Part shown: one piece after another, positions 49,661-55,723 of the stretch
Position numbering within the stretch: the first letter of the stretch is position 1
How the letters are laid out: each line of letters begins with the position of its first letter
Assembly (NCBI GenBank): GCA_022709385.1
Contig: JAKLIX010000006.1
Span: 124,001 to 188,000, forward strand
Direction of reading: 5' to 3'
DNA: 64,000 nucleotides
DNA from: Bacteroidota bacterium
Lineage (GTDB): Bacteria > Bacteroidota > Bacteroidia > Bacteroidales > CAIXZF01
Made by a program: the position numbers and the translations under genes
The notes under the pieces: model-generated
What the model saw: the letters and a program-made list of their open reading frames with translations, nothing else
Databases searched by the model: none
What the model was told of the DNA's origin: nothing

Positions 49661-50509
49661 TCAATTAGTTTGTCTGAGTGCATGAATGGCGCGGCGTACA
49701 CGGCGCAGGTCATATTCCGATTCCTCCACCACCTTGCGTATGCGATCGCGTTCTGCTATACCATTGGCCATACAGATGGCTGAAATGTCCGTAGATCCCG
49801 GACCCTTGAGGTTGATAAACCGGCGGGCAATACGTGAGTAGATCTCTTTGTATCCCTTCTTGTTGAGCTTCAACCCCCGCTTGATCCGTTTCTCCAGGTG
49901 ATCCGTGGCACACATCACAATCCCGCAGCGGTCCTCCAGGTGGTTGTATAGGGTGATGAAGAAGTACAGCACGTGGTCGTTGAGCTTGTCGGCTTCGTCC
50001 ATGATGATCACCGGGTTCTGGGTTACCTTTAGCGACCGTACCACCTCGTACATCATCTCTGCCACCGTGTACCCGGAGTAATCCCTGCCCATGGATGAGA
50101 GCAGCTCCTGAAGGAACATCTTGCGGTTCCAGTACTCGGCACACTGAAGAAGGTAAATCCTTTTATGCTTTTCGGCATACTGGCGCATGGCCACCGACTT
50201 GCCAGATCCGGCATCGCCGGTGACGGCAAAGACATTGGCGTTGATACGGGCATCATCCAGCAGGCTCGTCATCATCTTCATATCCCGGGTCTCCACCAAC
50301 TGCCATTCCGACTCAAGGTAGCCGACCTGGGATGCGATATTCCGCCACATCTCATCCGAGATCTGTTCCCAGTTGGAATTGAGGATTTGCGAGATGGTGC
50401 CGCCGCTCACGCTCCTGAGCGATCGGGATGCCTTGTTCTGGCTTTCGTAACGGTCGCTGTAGGTGCGCAAGCGGTCAGCGATCTGCTGTTTTTGACTGTC
50501 TGTGATCAT
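49661..50509 (-). CDS. MuB-like transposition ATPase
   Basis: 282 aa. N-terminal helix-turn-helix of lambda-repressor type (ASRSLRSVSGGTISQILNSN) as in MuB, then an AAA+ domain with Walker A GDAGSGKS (98-105), Walker B VIIMDEAD (167-174) and sensor-type VMCATDHLEKRI. A C-terminal helical domain follows. MuB binds DNA, selects targets away from the phage itself (target immunity) and activates the MuA transposase. It is 20 bp after the transposase stop, in the expected order A then B. Confidence 0.88.
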   Translation of the reverse strand: MITDSQKQQIADRLRTYSDRYESQNKASRSLRSVSGGTISQILNSNWEQISDEMWRNIASQVGYLESEWQLVETRDMKMMTSLLDDARINANVFAVTGDAGSGKSVAMRQYAEKHKRIYLLQCAEYWNRKMFLQELLSSMGRDYSGYTVAEMMYEVVRSLKVTQNPVIIMDEADKLNDHVLYFFITLYNHLEDRCGIVMCATDHLEKRIKRGLKLNKKGYKEIYSRIARRFINLKGPGSTDISAICMANGIAERDRIRKVVEESEYDLRRVRRAIHALRQTN

Positions 50510-50529
50510 AATTTTCGGGTTTTAGGTTA

Positions 50530-52557
50530 TTACATCAATGCGTAGATATCGTATTCATCATCGTCTTCCTGCTTCGTCCCTGCTTCAACCAGCACCGGTA
50601 CCACGTTGCTGATCTCCTTCTCAATACCGGCAACATCCACATGCTTCCTTGCCCCACTCTTCGACTTGGTTCCGGGTAGTGCCACCGATACCAGTCCGTT
50701 CTGCTCGGGAAGCCGCCCTTCGCGCTCCAGCCAGGCGTCCATCGTATCGTCGACCGTCTGCTGCACAACCTTGAAATCCCTCCGTACATCGGCAAGGAAC
50801 TCATGGTCGAAAGGATCCTGTTCCTGTTTGCCGCGGTGGATCTCCACCTTGGTCTCGGCCATGGTAAGAAAGCGCAGCCCGGAAGCGTCCTTCTCGTAGA
50901 GGTAAATCAGGCTCATGTCGTCCGGATCAAAGCGGATCCATACCTTCTTGTCGATTAGTTGGCGAAGCAGCATCTGGTCAGGCCTGCGGTTTTCGTTATA
51001 AACCATGAAGGTGTACTTCTCCTTGTTCTCCCTGAAGGTGATCCCGTAAGCGGTAACTGTCACCGGCTCGGGACGAAGCACCCAGAACAGGTCCACCATA
51101 TCCCACATGTTCACTTTCACTGTTGCAGTATTCTCTGATTCCCTGTACATCTGTATCCTTGGGATCCCCGTTTTGGGATGGGGTGCGTTATTCCACTGCT
51201 GCCTTCTGTCCAGGTAAGCTTTGATCATCTCCTCCCTGGATGGGAGAGCGGATTTGTTGGCGTGCTGAAATGCGGTGTCTGCCCTGCTCTCCTTATCTTT
51301 TGCCGTGATATTCTGGCCGGTGAAGAACCAGTCCTGCTTCATGTACTGCTGCTGGAACCGGCCAAATGCGCTTTCAATTGTCTTTGATTTGCCGTTATAT
51401 GGCTGAGTGCGGATGGCCAGCCGGGCGATCTTCTTGAAAAACTCCCCGGCCTCCAGCTTCTTGTGGCCTCCCTGGTTATCGAACGATACCTGGTAAGGCC
51501 TGCAGCCTGCTGTCTGCACGGCCATCTTGTATGCGTGGAACTGATCCCTGAAGTCTTCCGTCTCGCTTATATGGTACCCAAGGAACACCTCAGAGTAGGC
51601 ATCCATCACCTCGTAGACCTTCATTGTTCTTTCCTTGGGTTTACCTTCCTTGTCCTCTCCCAGATAAAAGTAGTTGAGCTTCGTTCCGTCAGAGTACCAC
51701 AGGCTGTCGCGCATGGTGGGCATGCGGGTGGAATGCTGATAGGCGAACTTCTCTTTTGCTGGCAACTCACCGTAGCGCTTGGCCCACCATAGGTGCTTGA
51801 TATCGTCCTGATACAGATAGTTGTGTATGGTCTGAACACTCTTCAGCCGTGACCACCCGTTCATATCAGCCTGTTGGTTGTAAAGTTGGAAAAGGTGAGC
51901 TTCGGATGTGGCCCTTTCTGTCTTACTGCACCAGCGTGTGAACAGCCATATCTGGGCTTCATTGCTCAGTTTCTCGGTGTTCTTGTTACAAAAGCCCCGA
52001 TGAATGATACTTTCGTATCCCTCCTTTTGAAACTGCCTGCATTTGTCTTTCAGACGTGTAGCTGTCGTTGGAAGAGAATGTTGGTACAGTTGTTTGTCCA
52101 GATCGTTGACCGCCCTGGATGCACCTTCCCATATTCCCTTGAAGCTGCCTGATTGGTTGCTTCGGTGTCCTTTAATGGTCCGGATCATCGAGAGCACTGT
52201 TGTCATCACCTCGGCGTTGGTGCAGTATTCTCTGATGGTGGCCTCGGGGAGGGTGCTGCCGTTGGCAAGACGGTAAGTGCTGAAGAACTCTTCAGCCTTG
52301 GCATCATGAATTATAGCCTCGGCTACCTTATTACGGTGTACTACATCATAAGGATCTCCAAGTGCAGAGACCACCATCTCCTTATACCTGGTCGGCATGG
52401 AGCGGTACTCTATCAGTGCCGGGGTGCTGTTGCAGGCGCGGCGGAGGACTTTGAGTTTGTTGCGTTTCTTTAATGCATCATATGTCCCCTTGGGAATCCC
52501 GACCTTCTCAATAAGTTCGGTTCCTGTGATACACATGGTATTATTGAAATATTCCAT
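50530..52557 (-). CDS. MuA-like DDE transposase
   Basis: 675 aa. N-terminal DNA-binding part (CITGTELIEKVGIPKGTYDA), a helical region, then the RNase H-like core: first Asp in WYSDGTKLNYFYLG, second Asp in QVSFDNQGGHKKLE, and the Glu in GKSKTIESAFGRFQQQYM. After it a beta-barrel domain (WDMVDLFWVLRPEPVTVTAY) and a C-terminal acidic tail (DDDEYDIYALM) that probably contacts the MuB-like ATPase. It would bind the end sites and carry out strand transfer. Upstream, a palindrome GCCGGTCCGACCGGC (52587-52601) may be a control site. Confidence 0.9.
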   Translation of the reverse strand: MEYFNNTMCITGTELIEKVGIPKGTYDALKKRNKLKVLRRACNSTPALIEYRSMPTRYKEMVVSALGDPYDVVHRNKVAEAIIHDAKAEEFFSTYRLANGSTLPEATIREYCTNAEVMTTVLSMIRTIKGHRSNQSGSFKGIWEGASRAVNDLDKQLYQHSLPTTATRLKDKCRQFQKEGYESIIHRGFCNKNTEKLSNEAQIWLFTRWCSKTERATSEAHLFQLYNQQADMNGWSRLKSVQTIHNYLYQDDIKHLWWAKRYGELPAKEKFAYQHSTRMPTMRDSLWYSDGTKLNYFYLGEDKEGKPKERTMKVYEVMDAYSEVFLGYHISETEDFRDQFHAYKMAVQTAGCRPYQVSFDNQGGHKKLEAGEFFKKIARLAIRTQPYNGKSKTIESAFGRFQQQYMKQDWFFTGQNITAKDKESRADTAFQHANKSALPSREEMIKAYLDRRQQWNNAPHPKTGIPRIQMYRESENTATVKVNMWDMVDLFWVLRPEPVTVTAYGITFRENKEKYTFMVYNENRRPDQMLLRQLIDKKVWIRFDPDDMSLIYLYEKDASGLRFLTMAETKVEIHRGKQEQDPFDHEFLADVRRDFKVVQQTVDDTMDAWLEREGRLPEQNGLVSVALPGTKSKSGARKHVDVAGIEKEISNVVPVLVEAGTKQEDDDEYDIYALM

Positions 52558-52586
52558 CGTCGTTTCTTTGTTTTTGGGTCCCGGAG

Positions 52587-52601
52587 GCCGGTCCGACCGG
52601 C
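52587..52601. promoter_or_regulatory. Palindrome upstream of the transposase
   Basis: GCCGGTC-C-GACCGGC: 7-bp arms with a 1-nt centre, 30 bp before the transposase start and in the divergent gap to the small rightward gene. Possible operator. Confidence 0.35.
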
Positions 52602-52630
52602 AGCATCACGCCTTCTCCCCGGGATTTGCT

Positions 52631-52638
52631 TACATTTG
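52631..52638 (+). promoter_or_regulatory. Rightward -7 box before small gene
   Basis: TACATTTG matches TAnnTTTG and lies 27 bp before the ATG at 52666. It supports the reality of the small rightward gene in the leftward early region. Confidence 0.45.
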
Positions 52639-52665
52639 AGTCGTCAAACCTTTAATTATAAGCGT

Positions 52666-52911
52666 ATGTCAAACATTGATGAATCATTAAAAAAGGAAGT
52701 TCTGTATTGCCTATGCAATATGTGCCTGCCAGAACAAAATACCAGAGTTGATCTGCAGGAATTACTTGACCGGACTGGCGTTGATTGGATAACATTGGAT
52801 GCTGCACTGAAAGTCCTGGATGCTGAGGGGTATATTTCAGATCTGAATTCAAGGCAGACTTTTCTGAGTCTTATCGTCAACCTGGAGACATTTCGGAAAT
52901 TCGGATATTAG
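52666..52911 (+). CDS. Small winged-helix-like protein
   Basis: 81 aa from the ATG at 52666 (MSNIDESLKKEVLYCLCNMC). Contains VDLQELLDRTGVDWITLDAA then LKVLDAEGYISDLN, the pattern of a short winged helix, and could bind DNA. It is transcribed against its neighbours and overlaps the convergent gene at 52849-53163 by 63 bp. A promoter box at 52631 fits. It may regulate the transposase gene, divergent to it. Confidence 0.55.
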   Translation: MSNIDESLKKEVLYCLCNMCLPEQNTRVDLQELLDRTGVDWITLDAALKVLDAEGYISDLNSRQTFLSLIVNLETFRKFGY

Positions 52912-53163
52912 ACTGACTCTTACTATCGGGTCAGCCGGAGTGCTTAAATTGGCGATGTGCTCCACAAAGTCGTCAATGATGTTGCGGCCTGCAGGCTTTG
53001 CGTGAAGGTATTGTGCCCTGTACTGATCGACAGCGATAAGGCCATCACATTCAATGACCACACGCCGTCCTTTCATTATCGAGGACTTTGCGTCGGAGTA
53101 CCAGTACTCCTTGATGGTAATGGTTGACGCCAGGGTTTCTGTTGTTTTGTTGTCTGTGTTCAT
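52849..53163 (-). CDS. Early phage protein, unknown
   Basis: 104 aa: MNTDNKTTETLASTITIKEY, then SIMKGRRVVIECDGLIAVDQ and IIDDFVEHIANLSTPADPIV. Its 3' end overlaps the small rightward gene. It overlaps the next gene upstream by 4 bp, as usual in this operon. No family recognised. Confidence 0.5.
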   Translation of the reverse strand: MNTDNKTTETLASTITIKEYWYSDAKSSIMKGRRVVIECDGLIAVDQYRAQYLHAKPAGRNIIDDFVEHIANLSTPADPIVRVSLISEFPKCLQVDDKTQKSLP

Positions 53164-53408
53164 ATTTGCTCCTCCTTGAAAAATTTGTTGGGACTTCTTT
53201 TGATTAACTCGTTGATCTCATCATTGGCCTGTTCCTGCGAACTGTACCAGGAGCGCTTGCTCATTCGTTTCCAGCCTGCATTGATAGTGTAGTAAACTAT
53301 TACCCAGTAACCGGCCTTTGTGAACTGGGCACGCAGCACGAACTTGCCGTCCTCGGCCAGCGCCAGCATACGCCGTTTGTCGTCCTTATAATGTGAATTC
53401 TTACTCAT
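53160..53408 (-). CDS. Small early phage protein, unknown
   Basis: 82 aa from the ATG at 53408 (MSKNSHYKDDKRRMLALAED); an ATG 39 bp upstream is possible but would overlap the previous gene by more. Contains KFVLRAQFTKAGYWVIVYYT and YSSQEQANDEINELIKRSPN, a small beta-alpha unit like an Arc/AP2-type fold. Function unknown. Confidence 0.5.
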   Translation of the reverse strand: MSKNSHYKDDKRRMLALAEDGKFVLRAQFTKAGYWVIVYYTINAGWKRMSKRSWYSSQEQANDEINELIKRSPNKFFKEEQI

Positions 53409-53838
53409 GATTTGTGGTATTTGCGTCCTGCAGCGGATCAGGGTCACGGTGAGGACAAGTGATGTTTGTAATAGAATGAGGGAAGCCGGTCAGATAGGGA
53501 TTCGCCATCTGCCATATTTCGAAGTGTCCGGCCATCTCCTGGATGGTATCTATGAAGCGCTGCGGGGATCCCTCACCGGCACACTCGCTGGCGTAGTGCT
53601 TCAGAGTTGCCACCGAGCAGATGTCGTTGGCCCGTAGTGTGAAACTGGGAATGTCATCGGAGATCAGCAGCCTGCGGCTGAAGCTATCCAGTCCCTCCGC
53701 CTCGCAGCGGGGACAGATCGGGTCCCCGTCCTTCAGGGTCTCCCCTTCATGGACAATGAGATCCCTGGTCTGCGGAAACGTCTCAATCGACTCGGCATAT
53801 CCGCACCTTTTACATTGGAGTACTACGCTGTCAATCAT
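53401..53838 (-). CDS. Zinc-ribbon early protein
   Basis: 145 aa from the ATG at 53838 (MIDSVVLQCKRCGYAESIET). This start overlaps the previous stop by 8 bp and is preceded by GGGAGGAG, an unusual Shine-Dalgarno-like stretch. Two CxxC pairs (CKRCGY and CPRCEAEGL) suggest a zinc ribbon; a CPHRD motif ends the protein. Middle part is helical. Function unknown. Confidence 0.55.
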   Translation of the reverse strand: MIDSVVLQCKRCGYAESIETFPQTRDLIVHEGETLKDGDPICPRCEAEGLDSFSRRLLISDDIPSFTLRANDICSVATLKHYASECAGEGSPQRFIDTIQEMAGHFEIWQMANPYLTGFPHSITNITCPHRDPDPLQDANTTNHE

Positions 53839-54139
53839 CACTCCTCCCGTATTTGCCACTGATCGCCTGGTGTACGGCTTTACGTCCGAATATCCTGATG
53901 CTGTCTGCCAGGTCAGCTCCTACGTCAATGGTCGTACATTCAAATTGCTCAATGATGTCAATCAGGGCGTCAAGAAGGTCCGGGGCAGCAGCGATAAGCC
54001 GCATGTTAGCCTCGTTCTCGTCATCGTTTCCCCAGTTGCATTCGCAGATCTTGTCAGCGAAATGCCTGTTCTTACATTCTTTTGTGGTCACATGGTCGTT
54101 GCGTTCGACCCAGGGACCCGGGGTGTGTTTTGTCTCCAT
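53831..54139 (-). CDS. Small early protein of the HTPGPW type
   Basis: 102 aa. METKHTPGPWVERNDHVTTK, then ENEANMRLIAAAPDLLDALI is the pattern of a very common phage early protein (HTPGPW ... ARLIAAAPELLEAL). Function unknown. It begins 1 bp after the stop of the HTH gene. Confidence 0.65.
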   Translation of the reverse strand: METKHTPGPWVERNDHVTTKECKNRHFADKICECNWGNDDENEANMRLIAAAPDLLDALIDIIEQFECTTIDVGADLADSIRIFGRKAVHQAISGKYGRSDD

Positions 54140-54140
54140 A

Positions 54141-54389
54141 TTAATTGTGTTGGTTGGTGATTTCTGAAAGGACCTGTTCCTTTAAAGCCTTGCGCTCCTG
54201 GAACAGTGATATCACGGCCTTCAATAACTTATCCTGCATTCTCCTGCGTCCTGCAAGGATCTCGTACATGTAGGCTCTCGAATAGCCCGTCTTCTTTGCC
54301 AGTTTGCCTGCGTCCCCCCGTGCCAGGGCTTTCCTGACCTCGAGGTTTTCAGGAAATTTTACCTCCTCCTGTACATTTCTTAGATTCAT
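54141..54389 (-). CDS. Ner/Cro-like HTH regulator
   Basis: 82 aa from the ATG at 54389 (MNLRNVQEEVKFPENLEVRK). A helix-turn-helix is visible in GDAGKLAKKTGYSRAYMYEI followed by LAGRRRMQDKL. It is the first gene of the leftward early operon and is divergent to the S24-type repressor, as ner to c in Mu. It would control the early promoter or the repressor gene. Confidence 0.7.
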   Translation of the reverse strand: MNLRNVQEEVKFPENLEVRKALARGDAGKLAKKTGYSRAYMYEILAGRRRMQDKLLKAVISLFQERKALKEQVLSEITNQHN

Positions 54390-54416
54390 GATGTAATTTT
54401 GATGGTTGTTGTTTGG

Positions 54417-54448
54417 CAAATATAATACAGAATATTCTGTACTTACAA
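54417..54448 (-). promoter_or_regulatory. Early leftward promoter
   Basis: Minus strand: TTG (54448-54446) and TATATTTG (54424-54417), 21 bp apart, matching the Bacteroidota consensus. The palindromic operator 54426-54441 lies entirely between the two boxes, so repressor binding would block it. Confidence 0.6.
54426..54441. promoter_or_regulatory. Operator O1, 16-bp perfect palindrome
   Basis: TACAGAATATTCTGTA is a perfect palindrome between the divergent HTH and repressor genes. Related copies are TTCAGAAATATCTGAA (54466-54481, one symmetric mismatch) and TTCAGAATATTCTGAA (54625-54640, perfect, inside the repressor gene). The core CAGAATATTCTG is shared by O1 and the third site. Confidence 0.7.
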
Positions 54449-54454
54449 GAAATT

Positions 54455-55126
54455 ATGAAAAAAAATTCAGAAATATCTGAAAGGATAAAGCAACTCATTG
54501 AGAGTCTTGGTATTAATGCGAATTTGTTTGCAAAAAAATTGGGATATACGCGGAGCCAAGCGATCTACGATATCTTAAATGGTAAAGCAGCACCAAGTAA
54601 TGACTTCTATACCAAGTTACTTAATTCAGAATATTCTGAATCAGTTGATCTATCTTGGTTGATATCCGGGAAGAAGAGTGTATTGAAATACCACGTACCT
54701 CATTCTTTGGTAAATAGCGAAGAGGTATCAAGTTTTGGGAAAGGAATCCCCTACTATGAAACATTGCCTGCCTCAGCAGGTGACCTTCCGGTCTTTCTGC
54801 AGAACGCCAAGCCTACTTCTTATTTTCATATACCCAACCTTGTGGATTGCGATGCAATTCTGCCTGTGATCGGTTTTTCAATGAGAGGGGTGGTTGAACC
54901 AGGAGACATGATCGCCGTTAAGGAAATTAAAACAAGAAGTGAATTTGATTCTGAGAAACTGCACCTCATTGTAACCGATGAATATCGGATGATCAAGTAC
55001 CTCCATCCAGACAAAGAGAACCAGGAGTTAATATGGGCGGTAAGCACCAATATGGCAAGCATAAAACTTTCCGCTGATTCCATATTAAAGATCTACGCCA
55101 TTCAATGTATTGTCAGGTTTTGCTAA
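54455..55126 (+). CDS. Phage repressor, S24/LexA-type
   Basis: 223 aa from the ATG at 54455. N-terminal HTH (SERIKQLIESLGINANLFAK, GYTRSQAIYDILNGKAAPSN) and a C-terminal S24 peptidase-like domain with the Ala-Gly cleavage-type sequence LPASAGDLP, GFSMRGVVEPGDMIAV (nucleophile Ser) and TDEYRMIKYLH (Lys candidate). As for LexA/CI it would hold the prophage silent and cut itself during DNA damage. Three palindromes with core CAGAATATTCTG lie at its promoter and inside the gene. The usual GDSM reads GFSM, so cleavage efficiency may differ. Confidence 0.82.
   Translation: MKKNSEISERIKQLIESLGINANLFAKKLGYTRSQAIYDILNGKAAPSNDFYTKLLNSEYSESVDLSWLISGKKSVLKYHVPHSLVNSEEVSSFGKGIPYYETLPASAGDLPVFLQNAKPTSYFHIPNLVDCDAILPVIGFSMRGVVEPGDMIAVKEIKTRSEFDSEKLHLIVTDEYRMIKYLHPDKENQELIWAVSTNMASIKLSADSILKIYAIQCIVRFC
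54466..54481. promoter_or_regulatory. Operator O2, near-palindrome
   Basis: TTCAGAAATATCTGAA, 40 bp from O1 and within the first codons of the repressor gene. Matches the O3 sequence except at one symmetric position. Confidence 0.45.
54625..54640. promoter_or_regulatory. Operator O3, perfect palindrome inside repressor gene
   Basis: TTCAGAATATTCTGAA is a perfect 16-bp palindrome sharing the core of O1. It lies about 170 bp into the repressor CDS and could allow looping with O1/O2. Confidence 0.5.
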
Positions 55127-55697
55127 CACTGCCTCTTTTCTCAAAAAAAACGATTCGCACAAAAACACACACACATTTTTCTGCCCCACAATCCTTAAAA
55201 TAATCTCTATTAATTTGATTATCAATGTTCTCGTGTTTTATTTAGAATAGATTTAGTGTGTTCTTTATGTGTATTATGGGGGTCAACTCGAGCCAAAAAA
55301 GGCCTTTTCGGTGCAAAAATGCGTATTATGGGGGTCAACTCAGGGGGGGTAATGTACGTGTTTTGCAAGCCCATCTGCAAGCCCAACTGCAAGCCCATTT
55401 AGTTTTTTACGGTTTTTGAGAGGCAAACGCTGCTTTTCGCCAGGCCGGGCAATCCGGCAGGCCTGTTTTAGCATGTATCCCTTGGTACACGTGTTTAAGC
55501 AAATATTGTAAAGGGGAGTGGTTCTGGTTTCAATAAACCGTAAATTTGGCGCTTAAACAGCCCTTAAATCGCCTTCGTGCATGGGTCAAATACCAGCGCT
55601 ATGTACAATTCGTTTTGGAGGGGCGCCAGTGCCACATCACACTCAACTCCGCAACTGCGTAAGAAAACCCGGCAATTTTTATTCTTACTCTTTTAAT
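55127..55697. other. Non-coding right-end region of the prophage
   Basis: About 570 bp without a gene. It holds a direct repeat GTATTATGGGGGTCAACTC (55271-55289 and 55323-55341, 52-bp period), three 12-bp tandem units GCAAGCCCA(TCT/ACT/TTT) (55365-55400), a hairpin GCCGGGCAATCCGGC followed by GGCCTG near 55445-55470, and a hairpin-like AAAAAAGGCCTTTT near 55295. Likely roles are regulation of the repressor/transposase, an enhancer-type sequence or a small RNA. No ORF could be supported. Confidence 0.5.
55365..55400 (+). repeat. Three tandem 12-bp repeats
   Basis: GCAAGCCCATCT, GCAAGCCCAACT and GCAAGCCCATTT follow directly on each other. They differ only at positions 10-11, consistent with a short binding array or slippage. 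Confidence 0.6.
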
Positions 55698-55719
55698 ACA
55701 TTTTGTTTTGGGGCCCTTA
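55605..55719 (-). promoter_or_regulatory. Right-terminal transposase-binding sites
   Basis: Read inward on the minus strand, the terminal site has CCAAAACAAAATGT (55711-55698) beginning 8 bp from the end, the same place as at the left terminus. A second core CCAAAACGAATTGT lies at 55618-55605, 93 bp further in. One terminal site plus a separated second site resembles the L1-L2 spacing of Mu's c end. Confidence 0.6.
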
Positions 55720-55723
55720 ATTG
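55720..55723 (+). repeat. Right target-site duplication (ATTG)
   Basis: Second copy of ATTG following the last prophage base at 55719. Joining it to the left host arm restores an uninterrupted frame. Confidence 0.75.

Larger units (their letters stand above)
16039..55719. mobile_element. Complete Mu-like transposable prophage (39,681 bp)
   Basis: The interval holds a MuA-like DDE transposase, a MuB-like ATPase, repressor, terminase, DUF935-type portal fused to MuF, gpG-like protein, sheath, tube, tape measure, baseplate and fibres, so it encodes a contractile-tailed phage that replicates by transposition. The ends carry matching 22-bp sites and are flanked by ATTG. The repressor lies at the right (55.1 kb) end and a DNA methylase at the far left, matching the c-end to mom-end order of Mu. 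No integrase of the tyrosine or serine type was seen. All expected core genes look intact. Confidence 0.92.
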
